A DNA stretch of 64,000 nucleotides from Streptomyces fulvoviolaceus. GTDB taxonomy: Bacteria > Actinomycetota > Actinomycetes > Streptomycetales > Streptomycetaceae. Every line of letters begins with the position of its first letter. The stretch's first letter is position 1. The position numbers and the translations under genes were made by a program. This document shows positions 41,734 through 50,746 of this stretch, piece after piece. The stretch lies in contig NZ_JOEY01000051.1 in NCBI RefSeq assembly GCF_000718165.1, positions 1 to 64,000 of the forward strand, given 5' to 3'. The notes below the pieces were generated by a model that saw nothing but the letters and a program-made list of their open reading frames with translations, searched no databases and had not been told where the DNA came from.

Positions 41734-42719
41734 CCGGTGCGGGGGACGGATCGCCCGGGTTCCTCGCCGTCGACTCCGGAGGCTCCGGACTCCGCGTCGT
41801 GATCGGGACCACCGGGCGGGGCGCGTTGGCCCGACGGGATTCGCGGGAGCCGGTGCGCACCGATGCCCGGGGCATCGACCCCGAGCACCTCATGGGGCAA
41901 CTGGTGCCCCTCGTCCGGGCATTGGCCGCCGAGACGGGCGTGATCGAGCTGGACACGGCCGTCGTGGGGGCCGCCGGGCTGGCCACCCTGGGGGACGCCC
42001 TGCGGGCCGAGCTGCCGGCCGCCCTGGAGCGGGAGTTCGGGATCCGGACCGTCGCCCTCGTCGCCGATGCCGTCACCGCCTACACGGGCGCGCTCGGACC
42101 TCGCCCCGGTGCGGTCCTCGCCGCCGGTACGGGCCTGATCGCGATCGGCACGGACCTGACGTGCTGGCGTCGGGCGGACGGCTGGGGTCATCTGCTGGGC
42201 GACTGCGGCAGCGGTGCGTGGATCGGGCGGGCCGGTCTCGAGGCGGCGCTGCGCGCCCACGACGGGCGGCCCGGTGGCTCGGCGGGGCTGCTGACCCGTG
42301 CCGAGGAGTCGTTCGGGCCGGTGCGGGAGTTGCCCGGCAAGCTCTACCCGCGACCGGACCGTCCCGCCGTACTCGCCTCGTTCGCGCCCCAGGTCGCGGC
42401 CTGCGCGGAACACGACCCGGTCGCCGCCGGCATTCTGCGCACGGCGGCCCGGCACATGGCCGAGTCGGCGGCCGCCGTCTGCCCGTCGACGGACGAGCCC
42501 CGAGTCGCGCTCACCGGTGGCCTGTTCAAGTTGGGTGCCGCACTCGTCGTACCCCTGGAGGAGGAACTCTCGCGGCGGCTGCCGCACGCGCGGCGGGTCG
42601 CGGCCGCCGGCGATCCGCTGGAGGGATCGGTGCACATCGCGACCGATCTGGTGGCGGGATCACTCACTCTGCCGAGTGATGAGTCGATGCTCTACGTGGT
42701 GACCGCAAAGGGGGACTGA
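41730..42719 (+). CDS. BadF/BadG-type ATPase, probable N-acetylglucosamine kinase
   Basis: A 329-residue sugar-kinase/actin-fold protein. Phosphate-1 motif is [14 protein letters not shown], phosphate-2 is [12 protein letters not shown], and adenosine motif [30 protein letters not shown] segment is typical of eukaryote-like N-acetylglucosamine kinases in the BadF family. It probably phosphorylates GlcNAc or another amino sugar from cell-wall recycling. The GTG start at 41730 overlaps the ung stop as GTGA. The coupling to a DNA-repair enzyme is odd and may be only a packing effect. Confidence 0.85.
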   Translation: MTGAGDGSPGFLAVDSGGSGLRVVIGTTGRGALARRDSREPVRTDARGIDPEHLMGQLVPLVRALAAETGVIELDTAVVGAAGLATLGDALRAELPAALEREFGIRTVALVADAVTAYTGALGPRPGAVLAAGTGLIAIGTDLTCWRRADGWGHLLGDCGSGAWIGRAGLEAALRAHDGRPGGSAGLLTRAEESFGPVRELPGKLYPRPDRPAVLASFAPQVAACAEHDPVAAGILRTAARHMAESAAAVCPSTDEPRVALTGGLFKLGAALVVPLEEELSRRLPHARRVAAAGDPLEGSVHIATDLVAGSLTLPSDESMLYVVTAKGD

Positions 42720-42861
42720 TCACCGTGGTTCACCAAGTGTCCGATACACCGGCCGATCTCTTCCCATTCGTGCGTAACTCATCAGACAAAACCGGACGGA
42801 TACCGCTCACCTGCACCCTCCCCGAACAGGGGAGCCCAGGAAGCCAGTAACATGCGTCGCC

Positions 42862-43785
42862 ATGAGCTCCCCCACTGGGCCCGCGTCCGGCCTGCCAGTA
42901 CGAATGCCGCGACCTCGCCAGCCCGGGCGGCACCGCCGACCCGAGCCGCTGGCGGCTCCCGAGGGCGCGCCCGCGCTCGTCCTCGCGGTGCCGGGCACGC
43001 CCGGTTCCGCCACACGCAGTCTCGCCGACGAGGTCGTGAGCATCGCCCGCTCCGAGCTCCCCGGCCTGGACGCGCGGATCGGGTACCTCGATGGGGACGA
43101 CGCCGAGTTCCCCACGCTCCAGGCCGTGCTGGTGCGTGCCGCCGAGGAGCGCACCGCCCGCTTCCAGCAGGCCCGTGCCGCCGGAGTGGACGTCAAGGAG
43201 CCCGACGGCCCGGTCGCCGTCGTCGTACCGCTGCTCGCCGGCCCGGACAGCGCGCTTTTGCGCCGGATCCGCCAGGCCGTCATGGACAGCCGGATCGCGG
43301 CCGACCTGACCGATGTGCTGGGCCCGCACCCGCTGCTCGCCGAGGCGCTGCACGTGCGTCTGTCGGAGGCCGGTCTGGCCCGCGCCGACCGGGCGCGCCT
43401 GTTCACCGTGGCGACCGCCGCGGACGGCATCGTCCTGGCCGCCGTGGGCGGCGAGGAGGCCGTGCAGGCGGCCGGGATCACCGGCATGCTGCTCGCCGCG
43501 CGCCTGGCCGTGCCGGTGATGGCCGCGGCGCTCGACCAGGACGGCTCGATCGCCTCCGTCGCCGAGCAGCTGCGCAACTCCGGCTCGCAGCAGCTGGCGC
43601 TGGCGCCGTACCTGATAGGGCCGGAGATCGACCCGGCCGTGATCGAGGAGGCCGCCAAGGAGGCGGGCTGTTCCGCCGCCGAGGCGCTCGGCCCCTACCC
43701 GGCGATCGGCAAGCTCGCCCTCGCCAAGTACACGACCGCCCTGGGCATCGCCCCGCAGCAGGCACAGGGCGCGCCGGTCCGCTGA
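42862..43785 (+). CDS. CbiX/sirohydrochlorin chelatase-like protein lacking the usual histidines
   Basis: A 307-residue protein with two chelatase-like halves (about 35-160 and 165-290). In the first, the position of the catalytic HGSR motif reads VPGTPGSATR, and the second motif, normally a GxxH segment after a hydrophobic strand, reads VPLLAGPDSALL, without histidine. The metal-inserting residues are therefore missing, and ordinary cobalt or iron chelatase activity is unlikely. The protein may bind a tetrapyrrole or be a structural homologue. The first ~35 residues are basic and disordered. The ribosome-binding site is weak. Confidence 0.78.
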   Translation: MSSPTGPASGLPVRMPRPRQPGRHRRPEPLAAPEGAPALVLAVPGTPGSATRSLADEVVSIARSELPGLDARIGYLDGDDAEFPTLQAVLVRAAEERTARFQQARAAGVDVKEPDGPVAVVVPLLAGPDSALLRRIRQAVMDSRIAADLTDVLGPHPLLAEALHVRLSEAGLARADRARLFTVATAADGIVLAAVGGEEAVQAAGITGMLLAARLAVPVMAAALDQDGSIASVAEQLRNSGSQQLALAPYLIGPEIDPAVIEEAAKEAGCSAAEALGPYPAIGKLALAKYTTALGIAPQQAQGAPVR

Positions 43786-43814
43786 CGCACACGGCACCGT
43801 CGTAGCAACGCCGA

Positions 43815-43843
43815 AGGGCCCGCTCCTCTCAGGAGCGGGCCCT
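43815..43843. terminator. Strong hairpin terminator
   Basis: Perfect 13-base arms AGGGCCCGCTCCT and AGGAGCGGGCCCT with a CTC loop lie between the convergent CbiX-like and lactonase genes, and can serve both. Confidence 0.85.
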
Positions 43844-43861
43844 CGTCATGCGTCGCGGGGC

Positions 43862-44890
43862 TCAGTCGAAGATCACGCAGGACGCGGCCGTCACCTCGAT
43901 CGAGCCCTCGTACCGCGGCAGCCCTGTGACCGGGTCGGCGGCGAACCAGGTCACGTCGCCGGAGCGCTCGTTCGCGACGTACAGGAAGCCCTCGGACTCG
44001 GTGAGCGCCCGCGGCCAGTGACCGCCGCAGGTCACGGTGCCGACCAGGCGCAGCCCGTCCGCCTCGACGGCGAACGTGGACAGCACGTCCTCGCCGCGGG
44101 TGGCGGTCCACACGAAGCGACCGTCGGGTGAGGCCACGATGCCCGACGGGTAGGCGTCGCCCTCCGGCCCTCCGGGGAGCACCTGGTTCTCGTTGACGGG
44201 CTTCAGGGAGCCGTCCTCGGCGTCCCACCGGCAGACGGTGACGGTCGGGGTGAGCTCGTTGAGGACGTAGGCGTGCGTGCCGTCCGGATGGAAGGCCAGA
44301 TGGCGCGGGCCGGAGCCGGGGCGCAGGGCGGCCTCCCGGTGCACGTCGAGGCTGCCGTCCGTCAGCCTGCAGACCCGCACCGAGTCCGTGCCGAGGTCGA
44401 CGCTGACGGCCCAACGGCCGCTCGGGTCGGGCTGCACCTGGTGGGCGTGCGGGCCCTGCTGGCGGGGTGTGTGCGGGCCCGAGCCGGTGTGCTGGAGGAT
44501 GCCGGACGGGGCGTCCGCGAGGGTGCCGTCGGCGTGGACGGGCACGGCGGTGACGCTTCCGGAGCCGTAGTTGGCGGTCAGGACGTGTCCGGCGTGGACG
44601 GCGAGGTGGGTGGGCCCCTTTCCGTCGACCGGCACCGGCGGGCCGGCCGGCTCGGGCTTGTCGCCGTTCACCCGGTACGCCGCCACCGCGCCGTCGGCCG
44701 TCTCGCTGACCGCGTACAGCGTGGCCCCGTCGGCGGACAGGGCCAGATAGGACGGGTCGGGTACGCCGTCCAGGCTGCTCAGAACCGTCAGCGCGCCGCC
44801 GTCCGCGGCCACGGCCGCCGTGACGATGCCGGGGCCTCCGGCCGCCGTGAACGACCCGATGTAGGCCCGCCGTCGCGATGTGCCTGTCAC
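43862..44890 (-). CDS. Lactonase family beta-propeller protein (6-phosphogluconolactonase-like, Pgl/YbhE type)
   Basis: A 342-residue seven-bladed propeller of the lactonase family: YIGSFTAAGGPGIVTA, DPSYLALSADGATLYAV, PTHLAVHAGHVLTANYGSGSV, GPHAHQVQPDPSGRW, GPRHLAFHPDGTHAYVLNEL and WPRALTESEGFLYVANERSGDV. Members hydrolyse 6-phosphogluconolactone in the pentose-phosphate route or related cyclic esters. The GTG at 44888-44890 has AGGGGA upstream. No signal peptide is present. It is monocistronic, near the NO synthase gene but with an 80-base gap and no sign of coupling. Confidence 0.88.
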   Translation of the reverse strand: MTGTSRRRAYIGSFTAAGGPGIVTAAVAADGGALTVLSSLDGVPDPSYLALSADGATLYAVSETADGAVAAYRVNGDKPEPAGPPVPVDGKGPTHLAVHAGHVLTANYGSGSVTAVPVHADGTLADAPSGILQHTGSGPHTPRQQGPHAHQVQPDPSGRWAVSVDLGTDSVRVCRLTDGSLDVHREAALRPGSGPRHLAFHPDGTHAYVLNELTPTVTVCRWDAEDGSLKPVNENQVLPGGPEGDAYPSGIVASPDGRFVWTATRGEDVLSTFAVEADGLRLVGTVTCGGHWPRALTESEGFLYVANERSGDVTWFAADPVTGLPRYEGSIEVTAASCVIFD

Positions 44891-44970
44891 CGCTGTCCCC
44901 TCTCGGTGCTGTGCTGTCGGGGCGACGGTAGCAGTCGATCACCAGCGGTCTAGACCAAGTCCGGTCGAAT

Positions 44971-46206
44971 TCATCGGGCCGCAATGGAAGCGGGGACCGT
45001 CTCGCCCCGGGCCCGGGCGAGGGCCTCGGGGTGGTGGACGTACCCGGTCCGGTGCTCCACGGTCTCGTACGTGCGGTGGAAGACGGGCGTGGCGCTGCCC
45101 GACATCGGCGGCACGATCCACGACCAGTCGGCGCCCACCCGGCGCCCCTTGCGCTCCTCGCGGTCGAGGTGGTCGATGAAGCGCCGGGACTCGGTGTGGT
45201 GATCGGTGACGGTGACGCCCGCGCGGTCGAAGGAGTGCAGCACCGCGCGGTTGAGCTCCACGAGGGCGCGGTCCTTCCACAGCGTGCGGTCGGTGCGGGT
45301 GTCGAGGCCGAGGCGCTCGGCGATGCGCGGCAGGAGGTCGTAGCGGTCGGTGTCGGCGAGGTTGCGGGCGCCGATCTCGGTGCCCATGTACCAGCCGTTG
45401 AAGGGCGCCGCCGGGTAGCAGATCCCGCCGATCTCCAGGCACATGTTGGCGAGTGCGGGCACCGCGTGCCAGCGCAGGCCGAGGCCGCGCCACCATGTGT
45501 ACTCGGGGTGCGTCAGGTCCACCTGGAGCACCGCGTCCTCCGGCAGGTCGAACCAGCCGGGCCGGTCCTCGCCCGCGCCCTGGACCATCAGGGGCAGGAC
45601 GTCGAACGGGGTGCCCGGTCCGCCGGGCCAGCCGAGGCGGAGGGCGAGCGCGGTGAGGCCGGCGTTGCGCGGGTCGCCGGTGACGCCGCCGGGGCGGGTG
45701 TAGCCGGCGTAGCGGACGAGCTGTTCGTTCCAGATACGCGGTCCGGGGCGGCCCGGTTCGTCCGGGGCGAAGACCGTGATGAGGGCGCGGATCCGGCCGT
45801 CGCGGGTCGCCTCCCGCAGATGCTCGGCCGACGCCTCGGCCACGTCCTCGGCGGCGCGCAGGTGCCGCAGGTCGCGCACGCGCAGGGAGCGCCAGTACAG
45901 GCGCCCTATGCAGCGGTTGGCGTTGCGCCAGGCGACCCGGGCCCCGAAGGCGAGTTCCTCCGTGGTGTGGCGGTACGTGCCCGTCTCCGCGATCTCGGCG
46001 TGCGTGGCGGCGATGCGCCGGGCCGGATCACCGAGCCGTTCCTCGGTGTGGTGCAGGGTGAGGAACTCGGCGGCGGCGCGGAGGAGTTCGTACGGTGGGG
46101 AATCCTGCCGTACGGGGGCCGGGGAGCCGTCCGCCCAGGGCTGCGGACAGCCTCCGGCGTCGGCCACGGGCTTCCAGTGTCCGTTGCTGAGCGGGAAGTT
46201 CCGCAT
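44971..46206 (-). CDS. nos: Bacterial nitric oxide synthase, oxygenase domain only
   Basis: A 411-residue heme enzyme that oxidises L-arginine to citrulline and NO. The heme cysteine is C99 in WRNANRCIGRLYWRSL; the arginine-binding glutamate is E277 in FNGWYMGTEIGARN; the pterin-side tryptophans are in GADWSWIVPPMSGS. There is no reductase domain, as in other bacterial forms, which borrow electrons from cellular flavodoxin or ferredoxin reductases. It is longer than the usual ~360 residues because of an N-terminal ~40-residue extension. The ATG at 46204-46206 has GGGGGTG upstream. No nitro-compound biosynthesis genes (as in thaxtomin clusters) are adjacent. Confidence 0.93.
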   Translation of the reverse strand: MRNFPLSNGHWKPVADAGGCPQPWADGSPAPVRQDSPPYELLRAAAEFLTLHHTEERLGDPARRIAATHAEIAETGTYRHTTEELAFGARVAWRNANRCIGRLYWRSLRVRDLRHLRAAEDVAEASAEHLREATRDGRIRALITVFAPDEPGRPGPRIWNEQLVRYAGYTRPGGVTGDPRNAGLTALALRLGWPGGPGTPFDVLPLMVQGAGEDRPGWFDLPEDAVLQVDLTHPEYTWWRGLGLRWHAVPALANMCLEIGGICYPAAPFNGWYMGTEIGARNLADTDRYDLLPRIAERLGLDTRTDRTLWKDRALVELNRAVLHSFDRAGVTVTDHHTESRRFIDHLDREERKGRRVGADWSWIVPPMSGSATPVFHRTYETVEHRTGYVHHPEALARARGETVPASIAAR

Positions 46207-46369
46207 TGGCACACCCCCAGGCGGCTCGCCCGCGGACCGCTCCCGCACGGTGCGCGGGCTCCGTGCGTCTGATAGCCGCGGGATTACCCGCCGGGTGGCC
46301 TGATCCACCCTGTAGGTGGCCGGTGAACGTGCCTGAGGGGGTTTCTTCCGGTCAGCCCCCAGGGACGGT

Positions 46370-47848
46370 TCAGGCTCCCACCAGGGGCGAGCCGGACGGC
46401 GTCCGCAGCGGCGTGGCCAGTTCGGCGAGGGCCCGCTCCAGGCCGTGCAGATGGGCCAGCGCGGGCTCCGTGACGGAAGGCCGGTCCGCTACGACGGTGA
46501 GGGCGCCGTCGGTGCCACCGGTGAGGGCCTCGACCGCGGCCTCCACCTGCCGGCACGCCGCGGCCAGGCGCGCGTCGTGCGAGGCCTCCGGGTCGGCGGC
46601 GACGGCGACCAGGCCGCGGATCTGGCGGGCGCAGTCGTCGAGCAGGGCCAGCACCCGGCGGGCCCGCCGCTTGCGGCCGAGCATCGGGTTCAGCGGGTGG
46701 ACCAGCGGGGCCACCGAGAGCCGTACGCGGCCGAGCAGTTGCTCCAGTTCGGCCACGCGCCGGGCCGGGTCGGCGCTCTCGGCGCCGGCGAGGCGGGCGG
46801 CGGCCTCGGCGGTGCAGGCGTGGACGCAGCGCAGGGCGCGCTGGATCCAGGCGTCGGTGACGGTGTGGGTGGTGATCGGCAGGACGAAGAGGACCGCGAG
46901 CAGGGCGCCGACCGCTCCCACGCCGGTCTCCGCGAGCCGCAGGGCGAGCAGGCCGGGTTGCAGGACGCCGAGGAGGCCGTAGAGCAGCTCCGCCAGGAGC
47001 GTCACGCAGAGCATCATCCAGGTGTACGACACCGCGGCCGTATAGAAGATGCCGAAGACGCAGGCGGCGAGGAGTACGGCCGTGGGGACCGCGGCCCCCT
47101 GGAGGGGCACGGCGACGACCAGGCCGAGGCCGATGCCGATCACCGTGCCGAGGACCCGGCGGAAGCCGCGGACGAGGGTCTCGCCGCGTGAGGTGGTGTT
47201 CACGAAGATCCACCAGGTGGCGCCGACGGCCCAGTACCAGCGCTCGCCGGACACCAGCTGGCCCACCACGAGTGCGAAGCCCGCGCCTGCGGTCGCCTGG
47301 ATCGCCTGGCGTGTGGTCACGCGGGCGAGACCGGTGCCGCCCGGCGGGGCGGGCACGGGGGCCGGGGGCAGGCGACGCTCGTAGCACCACAGCCCGAAGC
47401 GCACGGTGGCGGCGACGGCGACGGACAGCAGGACGGCGGCGTACAGCTCGGGCAGTCGGTCCGTGGTCGCGTGCAGGAACTGCGCCACGAAGAAGGTCAT
47501 GAACGCGAAGACACCGAGGCTGTGCCCGCGCGGGCCCCAGCGCCGCGCGTACACGCCCGCGCCGATGACGGCGAGGAAGGTGAGGCCGCGTGCCACGGGG
47601 TGGTCGTGCAGTTCGGCCGCGGCGGCGAGTACGGGCAGGCCGACGGCGGGCAGCAGCGCGGTCGTGACCGCCTGTCCGCGGACGGTGGCGTCCGTGACGG
47701 TGAACAGGGCGAGCAGAGCGGCGAGGCCGCCGGTGACAGCACCGACGAGGGAGTGTCCGGCGAGGCCGCAGGCGACGACGGCCGGCGCGATGCCGAGGAC
47801 CGCCCGCGCGGCGAAGCGCAGCCGCATCCGCCCCGGGTCCGGAGCCAT
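46370..47848 (-). CDS. FUSC family membrane protein
   Basis: A 492-residue membrane protein. Two clusters of hydrophobic helices (about 12-155 and 185-330) and a helical cytoplasmic tail (about 335-492) follow the FUSC plan. Signature segments are WYWAVGATWWIFVNTTSRGETLVRG and VLGTVIGIGLGLVVAVPL. It is a likely exporter of aromatic or other organic acids. Unlike the FUSC gene near 16 kb, it has no MarR partner; an Lrp-type gene lies divergently upstream. The ATG at 47846-47848 follows AAGAGGG. Substrate unknown. Confidence 0.85.
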   Translation of the reverse strand: MAPDPGRMRLRFAARAVLGIAPAVVACGLAGHSLVGAVTGGLAALLALFTVTDATVRGQAVTTALLPAVGLPVLAAAAELHDHPVARGLTFLAVIGAGVYARRWGPRGHSLGVFAFMTFFVAQFLHATTDRLPELYAAVLLSVAVAATVRFGLWCYERRLPPAPVPAPPGGTGLARVTTRQAIQATAGAGFALVVGQLVSGERWYWAVGATWWIFVNTTSRGETLVRGFRRVLGTVIGIGLGLVVAVPLQGAAVPTAVLLAACVFGIFYTAAVSYTWMMLCVTLLAELLYGLLGVLQPGLLALRLAETGVGAVGALLAVLFVLPITTHTVTDAWIQRALRCVHACTAEAAARLAGAESADPARRVAELEQLLGRVRLSVAPLVHPLNPMLGRKRRARRVLALLDDCARQIRGLVAVAADPEASHDARLAAACRQVEAAVEALTGGTDGALTVVADRPSVTEPALAHLHGLERALAELATPLRTPSGSPLVGA

Positions 47849-48064
47849 GAACACCCTCTTCAGCACCGCTCTCCCCCGCCCACTCGAAACACCGGCATGA
47901 AAAAGGCGCCGCGGAGTCCGCAGCGCCATCGACGGGCTCATTGCAGCATCACTGCCGCACCTGGCTCAAGTGACGTCGAATATGCTGAACCATTGGCACA
48001 GACATATCGGTCCGTGAGCGTCCACCGCCGGACCAACGGACCACGCACGAGGAGGCCGGACACC

Positions 48065-48541
48065 ATGGCCGTGGACAAGCTCGACACCCGCATCCTGCGG
48101 CTGCTGCTGGAGCAGCCGCGCACCAGCGTGCGCGAGTACGCCCGCATTCTCGGGGTCGCCCGCGGCACGCTCCAGGCCCGTCTCGACCGGCTGGAGCGGG
48201 ACGGGGTGATCACCGGTGCCGGGCCCTCGCTCTCCCCCGCCGCCCTCGGTCACCCGGTGCTCGCGTTCGTGCACATCGAGGTCACCCAGGGGCATCTCGA
48301 CGACGTGGGGGACGCGCTGGCCGCCGTGCCGGAGATCGTCGAGGCCTTCTCGATCACGGGCGGCGGCGATCTGCTCACGCGGGTCGTGGCGCGGGACAAC
48401 GGGCACCTGGAGGACGTGATCCAGAAGCTGATCAGCCTGCCGGGCGTCGTCCGCACCCGGACCGAGATGGCCCTGCGCGAGCGTGTTCCGCACCGGCTGT
48501 TGCCGCTGGTGGAGTCGATCGGGCGCGCGGCCCGTACGTGA
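48065..48541 (+). CDS. Lrp/AsnC family transcriptional regulator
   Basis: A 158-residue regulator: N-terminal helix-turn-helix LDTRILRLLLEQPRTSVREYARILGVARGTLQARLDRLERDGVI, then the RAM ligand domain (VLAFVHIEVTQGHLDDVGDALAAVPEIVEAFSITGGGDLLTRVVARD). It probably binds an amino acid and controls transport or metabolism. It is divergent from the FUSC gene (216-base gap), so the exporter could be its target. The HAD phosphatase gene follows 19 bases later on the same strand and may be co-transcribed. The ATG at 48065 follows GAGGAGG at a rather long distance. Confidence 0.9.
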   Translation: MAVDKLDTRILRLLLEQPRTSVREYARILGVARGTLQARLDRLERDGVITGAGPSLSPAALGHPVLAFVHIEVTQGHLDDVGDALAAVPEIVEAFSITGGGDLLTRVVARDNGHLEDVIQKLISLPGVVRTRTEMALRERVPHRLLPLVESIGRAART

Positions 48542-48560
48542 CCTTTGGCATCCTGAGATC

Positions 48561-49283
48561 ATGAGCAATTTCGGCGGCATTTCGGTCATCTTCGATCTCG
48601 ACGGAACGCTCGTGGACAGCGAGCCGAACTACTACGAGGCATCGCGCCAGATCCTCGCCGAACATGGCGTCCTCGACTTCACGTGGGCTCAGCACGAGCG
48701 GTACGTCGGGATCAGCACACTGGAGACGACCGTCCACCTCAAGGAGCTGTACGGTCTGCGGCCCTCCGTGGACGAGCTCCTCGCCGACACGAACCGCCGC
48801 TATCTGGAGCTGGCCCGCGCTTCCACGCCCGCGTATCCGGAGATGCGGAAGTTCGTGGAGCTGCTCGCCGCCGAGGGTGTGCCGATGGCCGTGGCCTCGG
48901 GCTCGTCGCCCGAGGCCATCGACGCGATCCTGACCGGCACCGGCCTGGGCACCTATCTGCGTACCCTCGTCTCGGCCGACGAGGTCCCCCGTGGCAAGCC
49001 CGCCCCCGACGTCTTCCTGGAGGCGGCCCGCCAACTCGGCGCCGACCCCGCCGACTGCGTGGTTCTGGAGGACGCGGCTCCGGGCGCCGCCGCCGCACAC
49101 GCCGCCGGGATGCGCTGCATCGCGATCCCGTACGTCGCCGCGCAGGCCGACGCCCCGGAGTTCGCCACCGCCGGACTCCTCCTGCGGAGAGGTCAGGAGG
49201 AGTTCACGGCGAGGACTGCGTACGACTGGATCAGGGCCGAGCCTCGTGCGAAGGCTTCGGCGCCGGCTGGATGTTCTGGTTGA
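48561..49283 (+). CDS. HAD family phosphatase (beta-phosphoglucomutase-like)
   Basis: A 240-residue HAD protein with a full catalytic set: motif I FDLDGTLVDSE, motif II VASGSSPEA, lysine in VPRGKPAPDVFLEAA and motif IV VLEDAAPGAAAAHAAGM. A helical C1 cap follows motif I. It is typical of phosphatases or mutases acting on sugar phosphates or phosphoglycolate. The ATG at 48561 opens MSNFGGISVIFDLDG. Its last 53 bases overlap the 3' end of the convergent flavin oxidase gene. Confidence 0.88.
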   Translation: MSNFGGISVIFDLDGTLVDSEPNYYEASRQILAEHGVLDFTWAQHERYVGISTLETTVHLKELYGLRPSVDELLADTNRRYLELARASTPAYPEMRKFVELLAAEGVPMAVASGSSPEAIDAILTGTGLGTYLRTLVSADEVPRGKPAPDVFLEAARQLGADPADCVVLEDAAPGAAAAHAAGMRCIAIPYVAAQADAPEFATAGLLLRRGQEEFTARTAYDWIRAEPRAKASAPAGCSG

Positions 49284-50646
49284 GGCGGAAGACGTTGTCC
49301 GGGTCGCGGTCGGCCTTGATGCGGGCCAGGCGTTCGTAGTTGCCGCGGTAGCTGGCCCGGACGCGTTCCTGGCCCTCGTCCATCATCATGTTGACGTAGG
49401 CGCCGCCCGCCGAGTACGGGTGCAGGGCCTCGTTGTAGTCGACCGACCACCGCTTGATCAGCTCGGCGTTGGCGGGGTCGGGGTCGACACCGGCGAAGAC
49501 GGACGCCCAGCGCGAGCCGCGGTAGGCCCAGGGTGTGTCCTCCGGGCCCACGTCGTGGGCGGCGCCGTCGATCGGGTAGAGGTGCATGGTCGACTGCATC
49601 GTCGGCACCTCCGCGCCGAACTTGGCGTGGAGTTCGACCGCGTCGTCCGGGATGTCGTCGACGAAGTCGGCCCGCCAGTACCACTGGTGGCCGGGCGGGT
49701 AGAGCCCGTCGAACATGGACTGCAGGACGGGGTGCGGCATCGGTCCGACGGCGTGCAGCATCGGCTGCGGCAGGGCGTCGAGCAGCGGAGCCATCTCCCG
49801 TGCGGCGGCCTCGGTGTCGTCGCCCGTGTAGCACCACATGACGCCGGCGGTCTTGCGCAGGTGGAGCTCCTCGGGGAACGGGGGGGCCGGCGGGACGCAG
49901 CCGAACATGAAGAAGCCGTTGAGTTCGCGTGAGGCGTTCGGGATGAAGTCCCGGTAGGCGGCGAGGACTTCGGCGCCGATCTCGACAGGCCAGAAGGTCG
50001 GCCCGGCGACGACCGTGCTGATCTCGTGCAGCCGGAAGACGAACGAGGTGACGACGCCGAAGTTGCCGCCGCCGCCCCGGATCGCCCAGAACAGGTCGCT
50101 GTTCTCGTCGGCGCTCGCCCGCACCCGCCGGCCGTCGGCCAGGACGATGTCGGCCTCCAGCAGGTTGTCGATGGCCAGCCCGCACCTGCGGGTCAGATGG
50201 CCGAGCCCGCCGCCGAGGGTGAGGCCGCCGACCCCGGTGGTGGAGACGATGCCGCTGGGGGTGGCGAGGCCGTGTGCGTGCGTGGCCTGGTCCACCTCGC
50301 CCCAGACACAGCCGCCGCCGACCCGGACGGTGCGGGCCTCCGGGTCGACCTGGATGTCCTTCAGGGGCGACAGGTCGGCGACCACTCCCCCGTCGACGGT
50401 GCCGAGGCCGGCTCCGTGGTGGCCGCCGCCGCGGACGGCGAGCGGGAGTGAGTGCGCGCGGGCGAAGCCGATCACGCGGGCCACCGCGTCGGCGTCGGCG
50501 CAGCGTGCCACGAGTGCGGGGCGTTTGTCGGCCATCGCGTTGTAGACGGACCGGGCCTCTTCGTAGCCTGTGTCGTCGGGGCCGATCAACTCCCCGGTGA
50601 ATCCGGTCAGTTCCGAGCGTGCCGCCTGGACTGGTGTGCTGGACAT
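49231..50646 (-). CDS. FAD-linked oxidase with BBE domain
   Basis: A 471-residue flavoprotein of the berberine-bridge/oligosaccharide oxidase type (FAD_binding_4 then BBE domain). The covalent FAD histidine lies in AVRGGGHHGAGLGTVDGG. The second, cysteinyl attachment site is absent: the segment reads SGIVSTTGVGGLTLGGGLGHL. The PFFWAIRGGGGNFGVVTSF-type (LFWAIRGGGGNFGVV) motif and the C-terminal YNEALHPYSAGGAYVNMM ... NVFRLNQNIQPA are classic. It oxidises a sugar or secondary metabolite and makes hydrogen peroxide. The ATG at 50644-50646 has GGGGGA upstream. Substrate unknown; no signal peptide. Confidence 0.9.
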   Translation of the reverse strand: MSSTPVQAARSELTGFTGELIGPDDTGYEEARSVYNAMADKRPALVARCADADAVARVIGFARAHSLPLAVRGGGHHGAGLGTVDGGVVADLSPLKDIQVDPEARTVRVGGGCVWGEVDQATHAHGLATPSGIVSTTGVGGLTLGGGLGHLTRRCGLAIDNLLEADIVLADGRRVRASADENSDLFWAIRGGGGNFGVVTSFVFRLHEISTVVAGPTFWPVEIGAEVLAAYRDFIPNASRELNGFFMFGCVPPAPPFPEELHLRKTAGVMWCYTGDDTEAAAREMAPLLDALPQPMLHAVGPMPHPVLQSMFDGLYPPGHQWYWRADFVDDIPDDAVELHAKFGAEVPTMQSTMHLYPIDGAAHDVGPEDTPWAYRGSRWASVFAGVDPDPANAELIKRWSVDYNEALHPYSAGGAYVNMMMDEGQERVRASYRGNYERLARIKADRDPDNVFRLNQNIQPAPKPSHEARP

Positions 50647-50746
50647 GCGAGTCCCCCGTTTCGAATCGGGTCGATTCGCCCGTTCTACTCGCGTTGCTAC
50701 GGAGCGGGTATCCGTGGCCATCACTCAGCTCGGCGCCGCCGGGTAC

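Noticed and set aside
42720..42861. A possible riboswitch leader before the CbiX-like gene (short hairpin CTCCCC/GGGGAG).
   Set aside because: No conserved cobalamin or other riboswitch core is visible; a single small stem is not enough.
44971..50646. A secondary-metabolite cluster around NO synthase and the BBE-like oxidase.
   Set aside because: No synthase, tailoring P450 or resistance gene; the genes are on separate units with ordinary neighbours.
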